NCBI RefSeq assembly: GCF_945859685.1
Contig: NC_079148.1
Coordinates: forward strand, 55,624,421-55,688,420
Reading direction: 5' to 3'
DNA: 64,000 bases
DNA from: Eupeodes corollae
Taxonomy: Eukaryota > Arthropoda > Insecta > Diptera > Syrphidae
The notes below the pieces were generated by a model. The model did no database searches. It had not been told where the DNA came from and was given only the letters and a program-made list of their open reading frames with translations. Positions 44,090 through 55,409 of this stretch are shown here, piece after piece. A program made the translations under genes and the position numbers. The first letter of the stretch is position 1. Each line of letters begins with the position of its first letter.

Positions 44090-45407
44090 AAGTCCAGTAG
44101 TTTTGTCAGTTGAATTTAAGACCTTACATGATATCTGTGATGCCTAAACTGTTTTAGTCAATCGTATGTAGCGTCCTTTCTGTGATAACCAGCATGGTTT
44201 TGTTAAAAAGCGTTCAACTGTTACTAATCTGTTTCACTTTACGTCCTTTTGTTTAGATGTTTTTGAAAAAAGTGAAAAAGTAGATTGTATCCTTACTGAT
44301 TTCAGCAAGGTCTTTGACATCTTGTGTCATAAAACATTACTTTTAACCACCGAAGCAAGGTTTTAATGACAATTTGATAAACTGGATCTCCTCATATTTG
44401 CAATACAGACGTTATAGTGTTAAATTTCGTAATGAGTGTTCAAGTTCATTTGTTGTGAATTCTGGTGTCCCCCAGGGTAGTCACCTTGGTCCTATTCTAT
44501 TTGTTTTATTTATAAATGACTTCCGATCATATAAACTTCATCTGTCCTAATATATGCTGATGACAGTAAGATGTTTACAAAATTAATTCTACATCTGACT
44601 GTCTTCTCTTGCAAGAAGACTCAATATTATTCTGAGAATGGTGCAACAATAATCGTCTTGTTTTAAATGTTGACAAATCTAAAACCATGAGTGTTCACGC
44701 AAAAAAAATTCCAATCGTTTTTAGTTACATGTTTGATTCATGTCCTTTGAGTAGAGTATATGTATTTTCTGTCTTGGGTGTTGTCTTAGATCCTAAACTA
44801 AACATATTAACTTCATAGTTAAAAAAATCAAATAGAGTTTTGGGTTTTATTAAGAGATTTGGACGTGGTTTCCGTGATTCATATTTTTTAAATTACTTTT
44901 TGTTTCATTTGTGAGACCAGTACTGGAATATGCTTGTACAGTATAGTCACCTTACTACCTACCGTACAAGTCACAAGACTCGAAGCCATTCAGAAAAGAT
45001 TTTTGCGTTTTTGTCTACGATCCCTTCCGTGGTTCCATGATATTCAAACATTAAAACCTTATTCACATAGACTTTCTCTCATAAATCTTCCTTCTTTGAC
45101 AATTCATAGGATGTACTTGCAGTTTTGGTTTATTGTGGGAATAATAAACGGAAAAATGTCATCATCATCAGTTTTTGGTAGTTTATACTTTAGTTTTAGT
45201 CGTTCAAGTATAAGACTCCAGAAACTCATTTTAGCAGATCAAACTATGGTGTACATAGCCCCTTAAATCAATTAATTGAAATCTATAATAAATTTCAGTC
45301 TTGTATTAATCCACCAAATGATAATATAAAAAGTGTAAATTGCAAATTAATATTTTTTAACAGCACAGTTTAAGTTTAAGATTTTAAGTTTATATTATAT
45401 TAATAAG
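44090..45407 (+). pseudogene. CR1/jockey-like non-LTR relic (RT, thumb, 3' region)
   Basis: Plus strand in shifting frames: KLFxSIVCSVL, DNQHGFVKKRSTVTNLFHF (44,199), VDCILTDFSKVFDIL (first catalytic Asp), NSGVPQGSHLGPILFVLFIN (44,456), YADDSKMF (44,552), NNRLVLNVDKSKTMS-like sequence, then the C-terminal RLEAIQKRFLRFCLRSLPWF. 5'-truncated and frameshifted. Its 3' region is interrupted at 45,407 by the RTE-like element and resumes at about 48,639, where CAATAAAC is a possible polyadenylation signal. Confidence 0.82.
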
Positions 45408-45424
45408 CATTGTTAACGTAAGTA
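45408..45424. repeat. target-site duplication of RTE-like element, left
   Basis: CATTGTTAACGTAAGTA; pairs with CATCGTTAACGCAAGTA at 48,622-48,638, 15 of 17 positions identical. Confidence 0.8.
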
Positions 45425-48400
45425 CTTACTTACTTACTTAAGGTGGCGCTACAGTCCGGGGCGGACCTGGGCCTCAACCAACAAGCGTCTCCAGCCAGCT
45501 CGGTCCCTAGCTAGCTGTCTCCAGTTTCGCACACCAAGTTGTTTGAGGTCCTCTCCCACCTGGGTGCGCCACCTGAGTCACGGTCTTCCTCTACTGCTCA
45601 GCCGTCCCTCGGGATTTGATTCGAAGACCTTCCGGGCTGGAGCGTTGATGTCCATCCGCTCTACATGATCTAGCCATCTAAGCCGTAGGACTTTAATTGT
45701 GCTAACTAGATCAGTGTCGCTGTACAGCCCGTACAGTTTGTCGTTATATCTTCTCCTCCATTCTCCATCTATGCGTACGGGACCAAAAATCACCCGAAGA
45801 ATTTTTCTCTCGAAGCATCCTAAGACGCTCTCATCTTTCTTTCACAGGGTCCAGGCCTCAGCGCCATAAATGAGAACCGGGATGATGAGTGTCTTATAGA
45901 TGGTGATTTTACATGCTCGAGAGAGGACTTTACTTCTAAATTGCCTTCTAAGTCCAAAGAAGCAGCGATTTGCAAGAGTTATTCTTCGTTTGATTTCAGC
46001 GCTGGTGTCGTTGTCTGCATTAATAGCGGTGCCTAGGTAGACAAAGTCCTTAGCTACCTCAAAGTTATAGCTATCCATGGTGACGTTTTGTCCAATACGT
46101 CGTCGTTCAGTGTCCTTTTTTGATGACAGCATATACTTGGTCTTACCCTCATTGACCACTAAACCCATCTTCTTCGCTTCCGTCGCAATGCTCAAAAACG
46201 CTCCACTGACATCACGCTTTGATCTTCCAATTATGTCAATATCATCTGCGTATCCGAGTAATTGGATGGATCTTTGGAAGATTGTGCCTCTAGTGTTGAC
46301 GGTTGAGTTTTGCACAATTCTTTCCAGAACGATGTTTGAAGAAGTCGCATGACAGTGCATCGCCTTGTATAAAACCTTTTTTGACATCAAATGCATCGGT
46401 AAGATCTTTTCCGACCTTGATAGACCAGCGTGCATTCTCCATCGTCATTCTGCACAAACGGACAAGTTTGACAGGGATGCCAAAACTAGTCATTGCTCGG
46501 TAGAGCTCTTCCCTATAGATGCTGTCATACGCGGCTTTAAAATCGATAAAGAGATGGTGGGTATCGATTTGAAGCTCCTGGGTTTTTCCAAGATCTGCGG
46601 TAGTGTGAATATTTGGTCGATAGTGGACTTTCCTGGTCTGAAGCCACCCTGATAAGGACCAATCAGGTTGTTGACGAATGGCTTCAGACGTTAACATAAT
46701 ACGGCAGAGAGGATCTTATACGCAATGTTAAGGAGACTGATGCCTCTGTAGTTGGCGCAGTTTAGAGGGTCTCTTTTCTTATGTATCGGGCACACTATGC
46801 TGAGATTCCACTCATCGGGCATGCCTTCTTCCGACCATATATTGCAGACGAGTTGGTGCATGCTCCCTACCAAGTCTTCGCCTGCTGCTTTGAATAGTTC
46901 GGCGGTGATGCCGATATAGCTATCTTTACTTCGTCAAGGTCGGGTAGGCGGAATTGTTGATCTGCGTCGCCGAGGTTGAGTGGTTCTATCTCCCTTACAG
47001 CGGAATTCGGTTGGTCGTCGCCGTTACATAATGTGGAGAAGTGATCTTTCCATATTCTCAGCATCGACTGTGGTTCTACTACGATGTTCCCTTGATCGTC
47101 TTTACAGGCTTCGGTTCGTGGCTGGTACCCTTGGGAGGTTTTTTTTACCTTTTGGTAAAATTTACGAACCTCATTCCTGTTATGACATCCCTATATCTCC
47201 TCGATCGCGCGCTTCTCATGCTCTCTTTTTTTCCGTCTAAGAAGCCGGTCTTCCTCTCTCCTCTTCTGCTCGTAGAGCTCGCGAGCAGCTCTAGTCCTTT
47301 TGTGCAGCGCCGTTTTGTATGCGATTGTAGCCGTCTAACGTCGAATCTTCTCACAGTACTTCCTTGTTTTGGCTTGGATCGGGATATCCGTAGCCGTACC
47401 TTGGCTACAACGAGGTAGTGGTCCGAGTCAATGTTGGCCTCTCGGAATGTTCGGATATACTGGATACTGGAGAAGTGTCGTGCGTCAATCGCAATGTGGT
47501 CAATCTGGTTGACGGTTGATTGATCAGGAGATTTCCATGTCCCCTTGTGGATATTAAGATGCGTGAACTGCGTACTAGCTACCAGAACGTCTCGCCCTGC
47601 AGCGAAATCGACCAGCCTGAATCCGTTGTCGGAGGTAGTGTCGTGCAGGCTGTATCTCCCGATTATGCCACCAAAGATGTCTTCTCTTCCTAGCTTGGCA
47701 TTAAGACAATTTTAATGTCATAGCCAGGGCACTGCTCATATGTCTTGTCCAAGAGCTCGAAGAATATGTCTTTGGTGTCTTCATCTTTCTCCTCTGTTGG
47801 AGCATGCGCGCATATTAGGCTTATGTTGGCGAATTTAGCCTTGATGCTAAAAGACTTTTTGTCTGAGCCTAGTTCCAACAACAAATCCACACCCAAATAG
47901 ACGCTGTCTTTGTTCTCGGTAGCAATCGCCGTAGTAGATATCGCAGTATTTTAGTTTGCGTTTGCCCGGTCCATCCCATCGCACTTCTTGGATGGCTGTA
48001 ATATCTGCCTTGCAGCAGTTTAGGGCTTCCGTTAATTGTTCGGCTGCACGTCTGTTAAGGGACCTAACATTCCACGTACATATCCGAAGTTCGTTGTCCT
48101 TATTTTGTTTGCGTGGTTGTCAACAGTGAATCCGTCCGTATCCGAGGCTTGTTGTTGCTTCGAAACTATGATGTTTTTACTTGGCCAGGAAGTCACCCCG
48201 ACGGCACAACCCCCAACCTGGAGGGCCAAATCCTTAGTATAACTCCAAGGAAGGGGAGCCGGATGAACCGCTCCTTATAGGCCTGAGCTCCGAATATGTC
48301 GAAGAAGCCCTATAAGGTGTTCACTAAGTAGTTCGACCTTACTGGAACTATAAACGCCACCATTGATTCTATCTCGAGAATTCGTCCGCTGCCGCCTGGA

Positions 48401-48621
48401 TAAGGAGAGGTGCCTTAGTGGAAACACCTCTCCCCCCCTCTCTCGTTTGCTGCCCCCAACAACTTTCCACTGGGGTTGGAACCCAATCTCCAGTTGAGGT
48501 ACTAGGCACCCGATGTTCACCGCGGGGAGGTGAGAGTAGGAGTTGATAGACAGAGGTGGGTTTTGAGAAAAAAACCTGTGGACGCTTGTGTCCTCTTGAA
48601 TGCACATTTCTACCATTTGAA
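45425..48621 (-). pseudogene. RTE-like non-LTR retrotransposon (endonuclease plus RT), decayed
   Basis: Minus strand. The 5' region (48,620-48,100) has no recognised domain. The endonuclease has NISLICAHAPTEEKDEDTKD (47,800), then NQIDHIAIDARHFSS and NIDSDHYLVVAKV (about 47,450), the SDH catalytic motif. The central GDFNAK block is broken at 47,690. RT blocks: PDEWNLSIVCPIHKK and CANYRGISLLN (46,780), HLFIDFKAAYDSI (46,560), GFIQGDALSCDFF (46,370), YADDIDIIGRSKRD (46,240), DFVYLGTAIN and IYGAEAWTL; then LRWLDHVERM (45,680). The 3' end is a TAAG tetranucleotide tail. The endonuclease resembles insect proteins annotated as CFDP2-like, hence the RTE placement, which is tentative. Several frameshifts and two mismatches between the target duplications show it is old. 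Confidence 0.85.
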
Positions 48622-48638
48622 CATCGTTAACGCAAGTA

Positions 48639-48805
48639 TTTAACAAATTATAACAATAAACCCGTTAGATCCAATAATTCTGACTCATTGGTAATTGGTT
48701 TATGATATTGGCCTAGTTAATAATAGAAGTTTCCGACCTCGAGAACGGAGCCCAATACCATTCCTTTGTGCATAATACTTTCCAAAATTAATACTGTTTA
48801 TTTGT
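48639..48805 (+). other. continuation of the interrupted LINE 3' region and unassigned sequence
   Basis: TTTAACAAATTATAACAATAAACC directly after the target duplication probably continues the 3' untranslated region broken at 45,407. The remainder is unassigned. Confidence 0.45.
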
Positions 48806-50650
48806 TAACTTCCCATAGGAAGTTATTGTAATCGGTCCGATTTGTCGAATTAAATTTTTTTACATTTCTTGACGTTTCAAGGTCCTTATATTTCAAATAA
48901 AAGGTTCTTAGAGAGATGTGTGTGAGTGGTGTGTACGTAAGTACGTTCGCGAAGTTTTTTTAGTCCTCAAGAACCAGTAGAGATATCGACTTTGAATAAA
49001 TTTTGTTACACAGATTATACCCCATAAAGATGCAGAAAGGACTCTCAAAAGAATTGAATGGGTGTTTTTTTACCATAGCAATTTAAAAAAGGTGAAAATT
49101 TTCGTTAACCCAAAATAAATCACGAACCAATAACGCAAGAGACTTGAATTTAATTTATAATTAAATATTGTTACGTTATACCAAAAAATTATATTAAATC
49201 CAATTAACTTTTTTTTGTATAAATCAAAAAAACTGAAAAAAAGTATTTTCCACCTCGAATGCTTTTTACGAACAAAAAATGATTTTATCTTCAAAACAAT
49301 TTCGTGCAATGAAAAAAAAACGTTTTTGACATCTGGTAAAGTTTTGAGAAAAATCGAATTGACAGTTTTTTTATAAAAATTAAAAACCAAAAATAAAACA
49401 TTACTAAAAGTTTCTAAAAATTGGTTTCAAATCAAATATCTTTTCAGAAATTTGAGATATTCTCTTTAAATTAATTTTTATTTAAAAAAAACGTTCGGTA
49501 AAAAAATTAATAAAAGTTGGTAAAAGTTCATTTTTGACTCAAATATATTTTTAAAACTTTAAGATGGCTTCCAACTAGTTTAATCTTATAAGAAATATTG
49601 TTTTCAACATTCGGTTTAATTCTGAAAAAAATCAAATTGATAGTTATTTTTACAAAAAATAAAAACTTAAAAGAAATTTTTAACAATAGTTCGTAAAAAT
49701 TGATTTTCGGCACAAATATCTTTTCAAATATTTAAGATTATGGCTTTTAACTAATTTTAACTTATAAGAAACATAGTTTTCAACATTTTTCAAAAACTAA
49801 GAGAAAAATCGAATTGTCAGGTGTCTTACAAAAAATAAAAACCTAAACAAAAAAAATTAATAAAAGTTGGTAAAAATTGATTTTCGCCTCAAATATCTTT
49901 TCAAAACTTTGAAATATTGGCTGTAATCTACTTTTGTTTTTTAAAAAATATTGTTTTCAACATTCGAACTAACAATTCTCTTGCAAAACAAATTAAAAAC
50001 CTAAAAATAACAATACTAAAACTTGATAAACATATACTTTCGACTCAAATGCATTTTCAAAAATTTGAGATTATGTTTTCAAACTAATTTTTTCTTATAT
50101 GAAATATTGTTTTTAACATTCGATACAATTTTGAGAAAAATCGAATCGAAAGTTTTCTAACAAAAAAATAAAAACCTATAAAAAGCAAATCTAAAGCTTG
50201 GTGCAAATTTACTTTTGACTCAAATATCTTTTCAAAAATATTGGCTTGAAACTAATTTTATCTCACAGAAAAAAATGTTTTCGACATTCAGTAATTTTTC
50301 TTTTAAATCCAACAGTCAGTTTTTTAATACAAAAATAAAATCATAGTACTCAAAATTTGGTAAAAATTGATATTCGGTTCTCGATATCTCGGGAACAATA
50401 GAAGATATTGACTTCAAATTGATTTCATTCATTTAATATATATGTTTATAATATTATAAGAAATACAAACTTTTAAGAAATGGTACTAAAACTGGTAATA
50501 ATTGGTTTTCGATTAAAACATAGATTTTGAAATAAAACTATTTCATTAGATGACATTTAAAAAAAACTCGAAAACCTACAAACTTTTAAGCAAGAACTAT
50601 CGACAGACGGGATGGAGAGTAATTAGTATGGGTCGGATTCCAGCTTTTTG
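48806..50650 (-). repeat. repeat R copy R6, longest copy
   Basis: From the perfect hairpin terminus (AACTTCCCATAGGAAGTT) through GGTCCGATTTGTCG and a short GTACGTAAGTACGTTCG zone into six or seven body units. ATATCTTTTC-type blocks occur at about 49,435, 49,543, 49,715, 49,895, 50,047 and 50,223; most spacings are 150-180 bp. The other terminus is present as ATGGGTCGGATTCCAGCTTT. No coding capacity. Confidence 0.9.
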
Positions 50651-51279
50651 TTATTCCTATTTTTTTAAGACCAACGTACCAACACCAAGTACAAGATTGG
50701 AATTACCGGATTTATAAATACGACTGTTTCTGACAGGGGGGATATAGACCCCCTATTCCATCCTATTTTTTCTTCTTTTTGTACTCCAAAGTTATGGTAT
50801 TGGCAAATTGTCTGTTTTTGTTATTTTAAAAGTAGTTGATCGATTTTTGTTAGTAGTTAAGTGTAGTTTATCTTAGTTATTTCGTTATTTTGTAAACAGT
50901 TCCATTCTAAAAACTATTAAATCTACCCAAACAACTTTAGGCTCGAATGTTTTTGCCTCAATCGTATTACATAAATACATTAAAAAAATCTCCTTCAGAG
51001 TTAAAAATACCTATATAAGACAGAATCTCCAAATTTAATTTATAATTTTTGAACATCTTGCGTTGAATTATTTAATCACTTTTTTTAATATTTCAAAACT
51101 TCTGCCATTCGCTCTCCTAGACTTAATGAAAAACTCTTAGTTTTGTTTTTGTCTTGTTATCCTTTTTCTACTTAAAAAACAATTGTTTAGACGTTTGGTT
51201 TACAATCTGTCAATACCTTTTTCGGAGCTATAGATCAGTTTCGCACAACATTTACTTTGTGGGAGATTTTGCGGACTTA
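50651..51279. other. gene-free stretch
   Basis: AT-rich; includes GGGGGGATATAGACCCCC, a short palindrome near 50,738-50,755. Nothing else recognised. Confidence 0.5.
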
Positions 51280-51625
51280 CAAAGCGAGATGGTCACCGAT
51301 CCCGATTTTCACCAGAAGATTATTCCGCGGTAAAGTTCTTTTTGATGAATTCAATACGTTAATAAACAATCCATAGTTTAAGCATTGCCGTTAAATCCTC
51401 AAAGAAGCCCTATTGGGTGAGCTCTATGGGCAAAGGGATTCATTGTTCTATATGTCTTAAAAAATTGAGGCGGTCATAAAATAACAGTCAATGGAAAAAG
51501 CTATAGCAACATGATTCGTGAATAAAGTGAAGGATTTTAATGTGGACGACTTTTGGTTTCACAAGACGGCAATACACGCCATACAGCCAACGAAATAATC
51601 AATTTATTGGTTTTTACTGCTAGTA
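51280..51625 (+). pseudogene. mariner-type transposase scrap
   Basis: Across shifting frames: DFHQKII (before the first catalytic Asp), VLFDEFNTLINN, then ITVNGKSYSNMIRE and VSQDGNTRHTANEIINLL. The last is the QDGAxxHTA block with the second catalytic Asp. Order and spacing agree with the relic at 25.2 kb. The CDLTPLDFFLWG block is missing. Inactive. Confidence 0.75.
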
Positions 51626-53935
51626 TTGTAATAATATTTTATTTTTGATTTTATAAAACAAAGTCCCAGTCTGTTTGCTTAAAACCCTGGCGTAAATTGA
51701 ATATATATTGAAACCAAGTCTAAATTATTTTTAAACTCAAAGTCGACTCTGAAAATAAGTTTTAGAATGAGGATTGACTTTTTGATAAACTTTTAAACGA
51801 TGTAAAGTACACTTTAACGCTAAAGCATTTGTCTAAATCCAAAAGTGAGAAAATGCTTCTTAGTTGTTTCAAAAGTTTACTTTATTCATTCGACGTTTGT
51901 CTTCGAAACAATAACTTCCGAAGGGAAGTTAAAAACTTAAAATGAATGTCATTTTGCCTCGAGGCTGTAAGACTTAAATTTGAACGAGCTAGTTCCTTTG
52001 ACCCAAATTGGATAAAGAAAAACCAATGAATTAGCCTATACACAAAAATATCACATTCAAACCTCAAAGTTATACCTTCTTGGCTCTCGAATAACTCATA
52101 TCCCAGGAAGCTATTGTTGATATAATTTTTTCTTTTCCCAAAGCATACCAAAAATGCCGATATTTTGTATCAATGAACTTTATTGGCAAATTCATAGTTA
52201 AGTGTTATCAATCCATTCCGTTCCGGCAACATACCCTACTAACATTTTATGTGTGCATATAGTGTAAGGTGTTTCCCCTGAAATTTCAAGACACCCAACC
52301 CTAAAATTAATTGTATGCAAACATTAAACACTCCAATAACCAACCATAAGCAAATTGATATCTTGGAGTGCTCATACAGACACACACCTCCTTAAAACGT
52401 CTCTAAGGACCATGCTAAGGACACACTACTCGTACCACCATAAAGAAAGAGCGACAGAGACAAAGAGATATATTTTGATCGTATTGTGACTGTAAGAACA
52501 TCAAAAGTGCTGCTCAACGGATGTAGCTTTTATTATGTTCAATCAATGGTACTTCCTTCGTCCTCAGAATCAGAAGCCTATCAATATTTCAACATCAACA
52601 ACAACAACAAGTAGTATCGATGCCATTTATAATATATCGACCTGTTTAGGCACAAAAGTGATTCAATTGGCAAATATGCTGAGCTGAACCTGGTCTATTT
52701 GACTGCGACCTTTGTAAACATTTCCTCTATGTTAGCTTGTTGTTCTCCAAAAGTTGAGGTTTTGTGACTCTGATTCGATGTGATTTTGTTTTCAAAAAAA
52801 AAAACTCACAACTCAACACAACAAAATGTTTGTCATCTTCTACTGATGTGATGTTTTTGGTTAAATGAGGGAGAAATAGTCATCTACAAAAATTTACTAT
52901 ATATATATGTACGAATGAGTATGCCATAGGGGCAATATGTAAAGGCTTTTCAGTTTTCACAATCAAATACGGACATAAGAGGTTAGATTTAACCTTTTTG
53001 AAGTATTTCGAACAAGGAATAAAGATGCAATTCCGATTGGGCGGACTTTTTGTTGTTCATTTTGTGTTACCAATTTTACATATTCTATCCTACATTTATC
53101 CGTATATGGGTACCTAGGTATGAGAGCTTTCGACTTTTCTACTTTTTGAAGATGGAATGTTGATTGTTGATATATTGAACGCATTGAATTGGTAAAACCC
53201 TAAAAACCATTGGGTATGTTGAATACGAGCAAATTTATAGTTTGAGCTTGTCAATGTGCTATTGTCAAGTAGGTACATATGTACGTTAGATCGATGCCGA
53301 AAATATTTCTTTGTGAGAATTCATTTTCTATACTTACATACATACATATGTACATATGTACAATACCATCCTATTTTGTGTTTTGAAATCAATCAAATAA
53401 TGCCTGTAAATAGTGTTTGGAAAATTGGAAATTCTTTTAAAAACGAAAATAGTATTTGCTAAGGGGTTTCTTTCTAGATATAGAATCTTCGAAAATGTGT
53501 CGATAGAATGTATAAAACAAACAATTCGAATAGATTGCACAGATCGATTAAATTAGAAATACAATGGATGACAGATTTTCTATAATATTCTAGGCAACAC
53601 AACATTTTGAAGTTAAATTCAAATATTTAAATCGAAAATTGAGAATTTGAAAAAAGTCTGGAAAGTACTAACCATAGACTTACTTAAGGATGGACTGTAG
53701 CTACCAATTTTAATCAGTGTCTTAAAAAGATTTTTTTAAGTTTGGTCTTCATTTTCTTTTTGTTTCAAACTAAAATTCCCCATTATTTGTAGTAAAATTA
53801 TAACGTTAAATGTTTTAAATTCATAAATGTAAAAATAGGAACAAGTTTCGGGGACATTAAAATAGAAACAAAAAAATAAATAGATAAACAAATTAAATTA
53901 AATGGAAAACTATTCTGCATTTAAAAATTATTTTA
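51626..53935. other. gene-free stretch
   Basis: No gene or transposon protein recognised. ACATACATATGTACATATG simple sequence at about 53,336-53,360. Frames on either strand lack domains. Confidence 0.5.
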
Positions 53936-54115
53936 ATAGATGGTAGCCTGGCCCTTAGCTTTAATTACAGTGCGACATTTGTTGATAATCGACGGCATCT
54001 GTCAATTTAAATATTGTACCACTTCTATTGAACCATCCTCCAAAGTTCGGTTTAATTTTTTGTTAGATGTTTCCAAACCACGCATTTTAAATCTCCATAA
54101 AATGTTTCATGGGAT
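53936..54115 (-). pseudogene. Tc1-like transposase C-terminal scrap
   Basis: The minus strand reads QMPSIINKCRTVIKAKGQAT near 53,945-54,000. This is the extreme C-terminal helix of Tc1-type transposases (SMPxRxxxVIxAKGxxT), preceded by degenerate sequence. No terminal repeat was found. Confidence 0.55.
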
Positions 54116-54495
54116 CTAATAGACTTTTCAAACCAAACCCAAAACCAGGTTTTCGGCAAAAAGCTTTCGAAAACCCGAAAATCGTTCACCCCGAACATTT
54201 ACACGTTTTCATTTGACATTTAAATTTGTTTAACACTGACTGTCAAATTTTGTGTTGATGAAAAAAATTGTGAGTAAAGAGTTTTGTTCTTCTCAAATTA
54301 TTTGTAAAAATAAAATGAATTCTAACCAAATCAAATTGATTTTAACGAAACACTAGCTCATATCGAAGAAGAGTTTTAACTCCAGTTTTGGGAACGGGTG
54401 GAATTGGCTGACGGCATGAACCAACAAGAACTACAAGCTCGCTTGGCAACAATTCACTAAGGAGAAGCTAATTGTCTAGGAAATACATATGTATA

Positions 54496-55407
54496 TCATA
54501 GAATCAACAACAAACAAAACTGTTTTATTTTATTTAAAACATTTTCTTCTTCTTTCACAACAAATTCAATCCAAAATACTGAGCTTTTGACTATTGCTTC
54601 TTTTGCCAAATGCGTCTTTAGAATCGCCATACATTGTGGCCGTCCGAGAAACTTAGAGGTGGGGTCGAGAAGATTCTGAACAATTTCGTGTAGGTTCTTA
54701 TGGCCGGAGCAGAAAAGGTCAATTCCCAGTTCCAAATTCGTGCCGAAATCACACTCATCCAGGGCGATCACTGAAGCTGTTATGATGGGCTGTAATTTCT
54801 CCATGACTATCTCTTTGGCTTCTTTCTTTGAGAACTCGCATTTCTTGTCCAAAGCACTGAGGATCTTTTTGATGTTGGCATCGCTGTCCATCAAGGGCCG
54901 ATAGCCCACTGTTGTGGTTTTATTCACTGGAACAACGATTCCCACATTGTAGAGTGTTTTAGCGCAAATTTTCCTAGCCCGCTGCGATATAGCCTCCACC
55001 AGAGATTTTCTTTCATATACTTATTCTCCTCCAAAAATGAACTTATCGCCTTTCTCATATCTCCTAAGCCCTTGTGATGGAACGGAGTTACTGGAAAGTC
55101 TGTTTCCAGGTAGTAAGCGAAAGCGTCGAACATATTTGTGGCAACGAGTTCGAAGACGCATCCCTTAGAAACGTCATTACGAACTATGAGCAGGTCTTCC
55201 TCGTCCTTGGGTTCGTCACGCCGGTAGCCATAGTGAATTCCGGTTTCTCACTTAACAAAAGCGTTTGAAACTATGGAGGGTCATAAAAGAACCGCCAATG
55301 TTGCAAATAGTCACCGGGGCTTTTATTCTCGACGTTGGCAAATTTTCCCGAAAATTTTTCTATTGCTACGCAGCTCCCGCAGTTTCCTTTTTTTTTGTCT
55401 CTTCCAT
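54496..55407 (-). pseudogene. HPF1: HPF1 (histone PARylation factor 1) pseudogene, intronless
   Basis: Minus strand. HPF1 binds PARP1/2 and directs ADP-ribosylation to serine. Recognisable order: HWRFFYDPP (55,300-55,270) then FQTLL; HYGYRRDEPKDEEDLLIVRN; GCVFELVATNMFDAFAYYLE; AKTLYNVGIVVPVNKTTTVG; GYRPLMDSDANIKKIL; DECDFGTNLELGIDLFCSGH; LGRPQCMAILKTHLAKEA. The glutamate after YDPP, which helps form the composite PARP active site in HPF1, is a TAG stop here (55,271-55,273). Frameshifts fall near 55,238 and 55,006, and probably in the A-run near 55,390. No introns interrupt about 900 bp, suggesting a retrocopy, though fly HPF1 might itself have few introns. The coding frame runs into an AATAAA-rich end near 54,520. 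The only host-derived gene recognised here. Confidence 0.82.
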
Positions 55408-55409
55408 AT

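Noticed and set aside
48275..48646. Possible ORF1 of the RTE-like element
   Set aside because: Open for 123 codons but crosses the target duplication, so the frame is not wholly part of the element and has no recognised domain.
51882..52151. Minus-strand 89-codon frame
   Set aside because: No similarity recognised; isolated, in AT-rich DNA.
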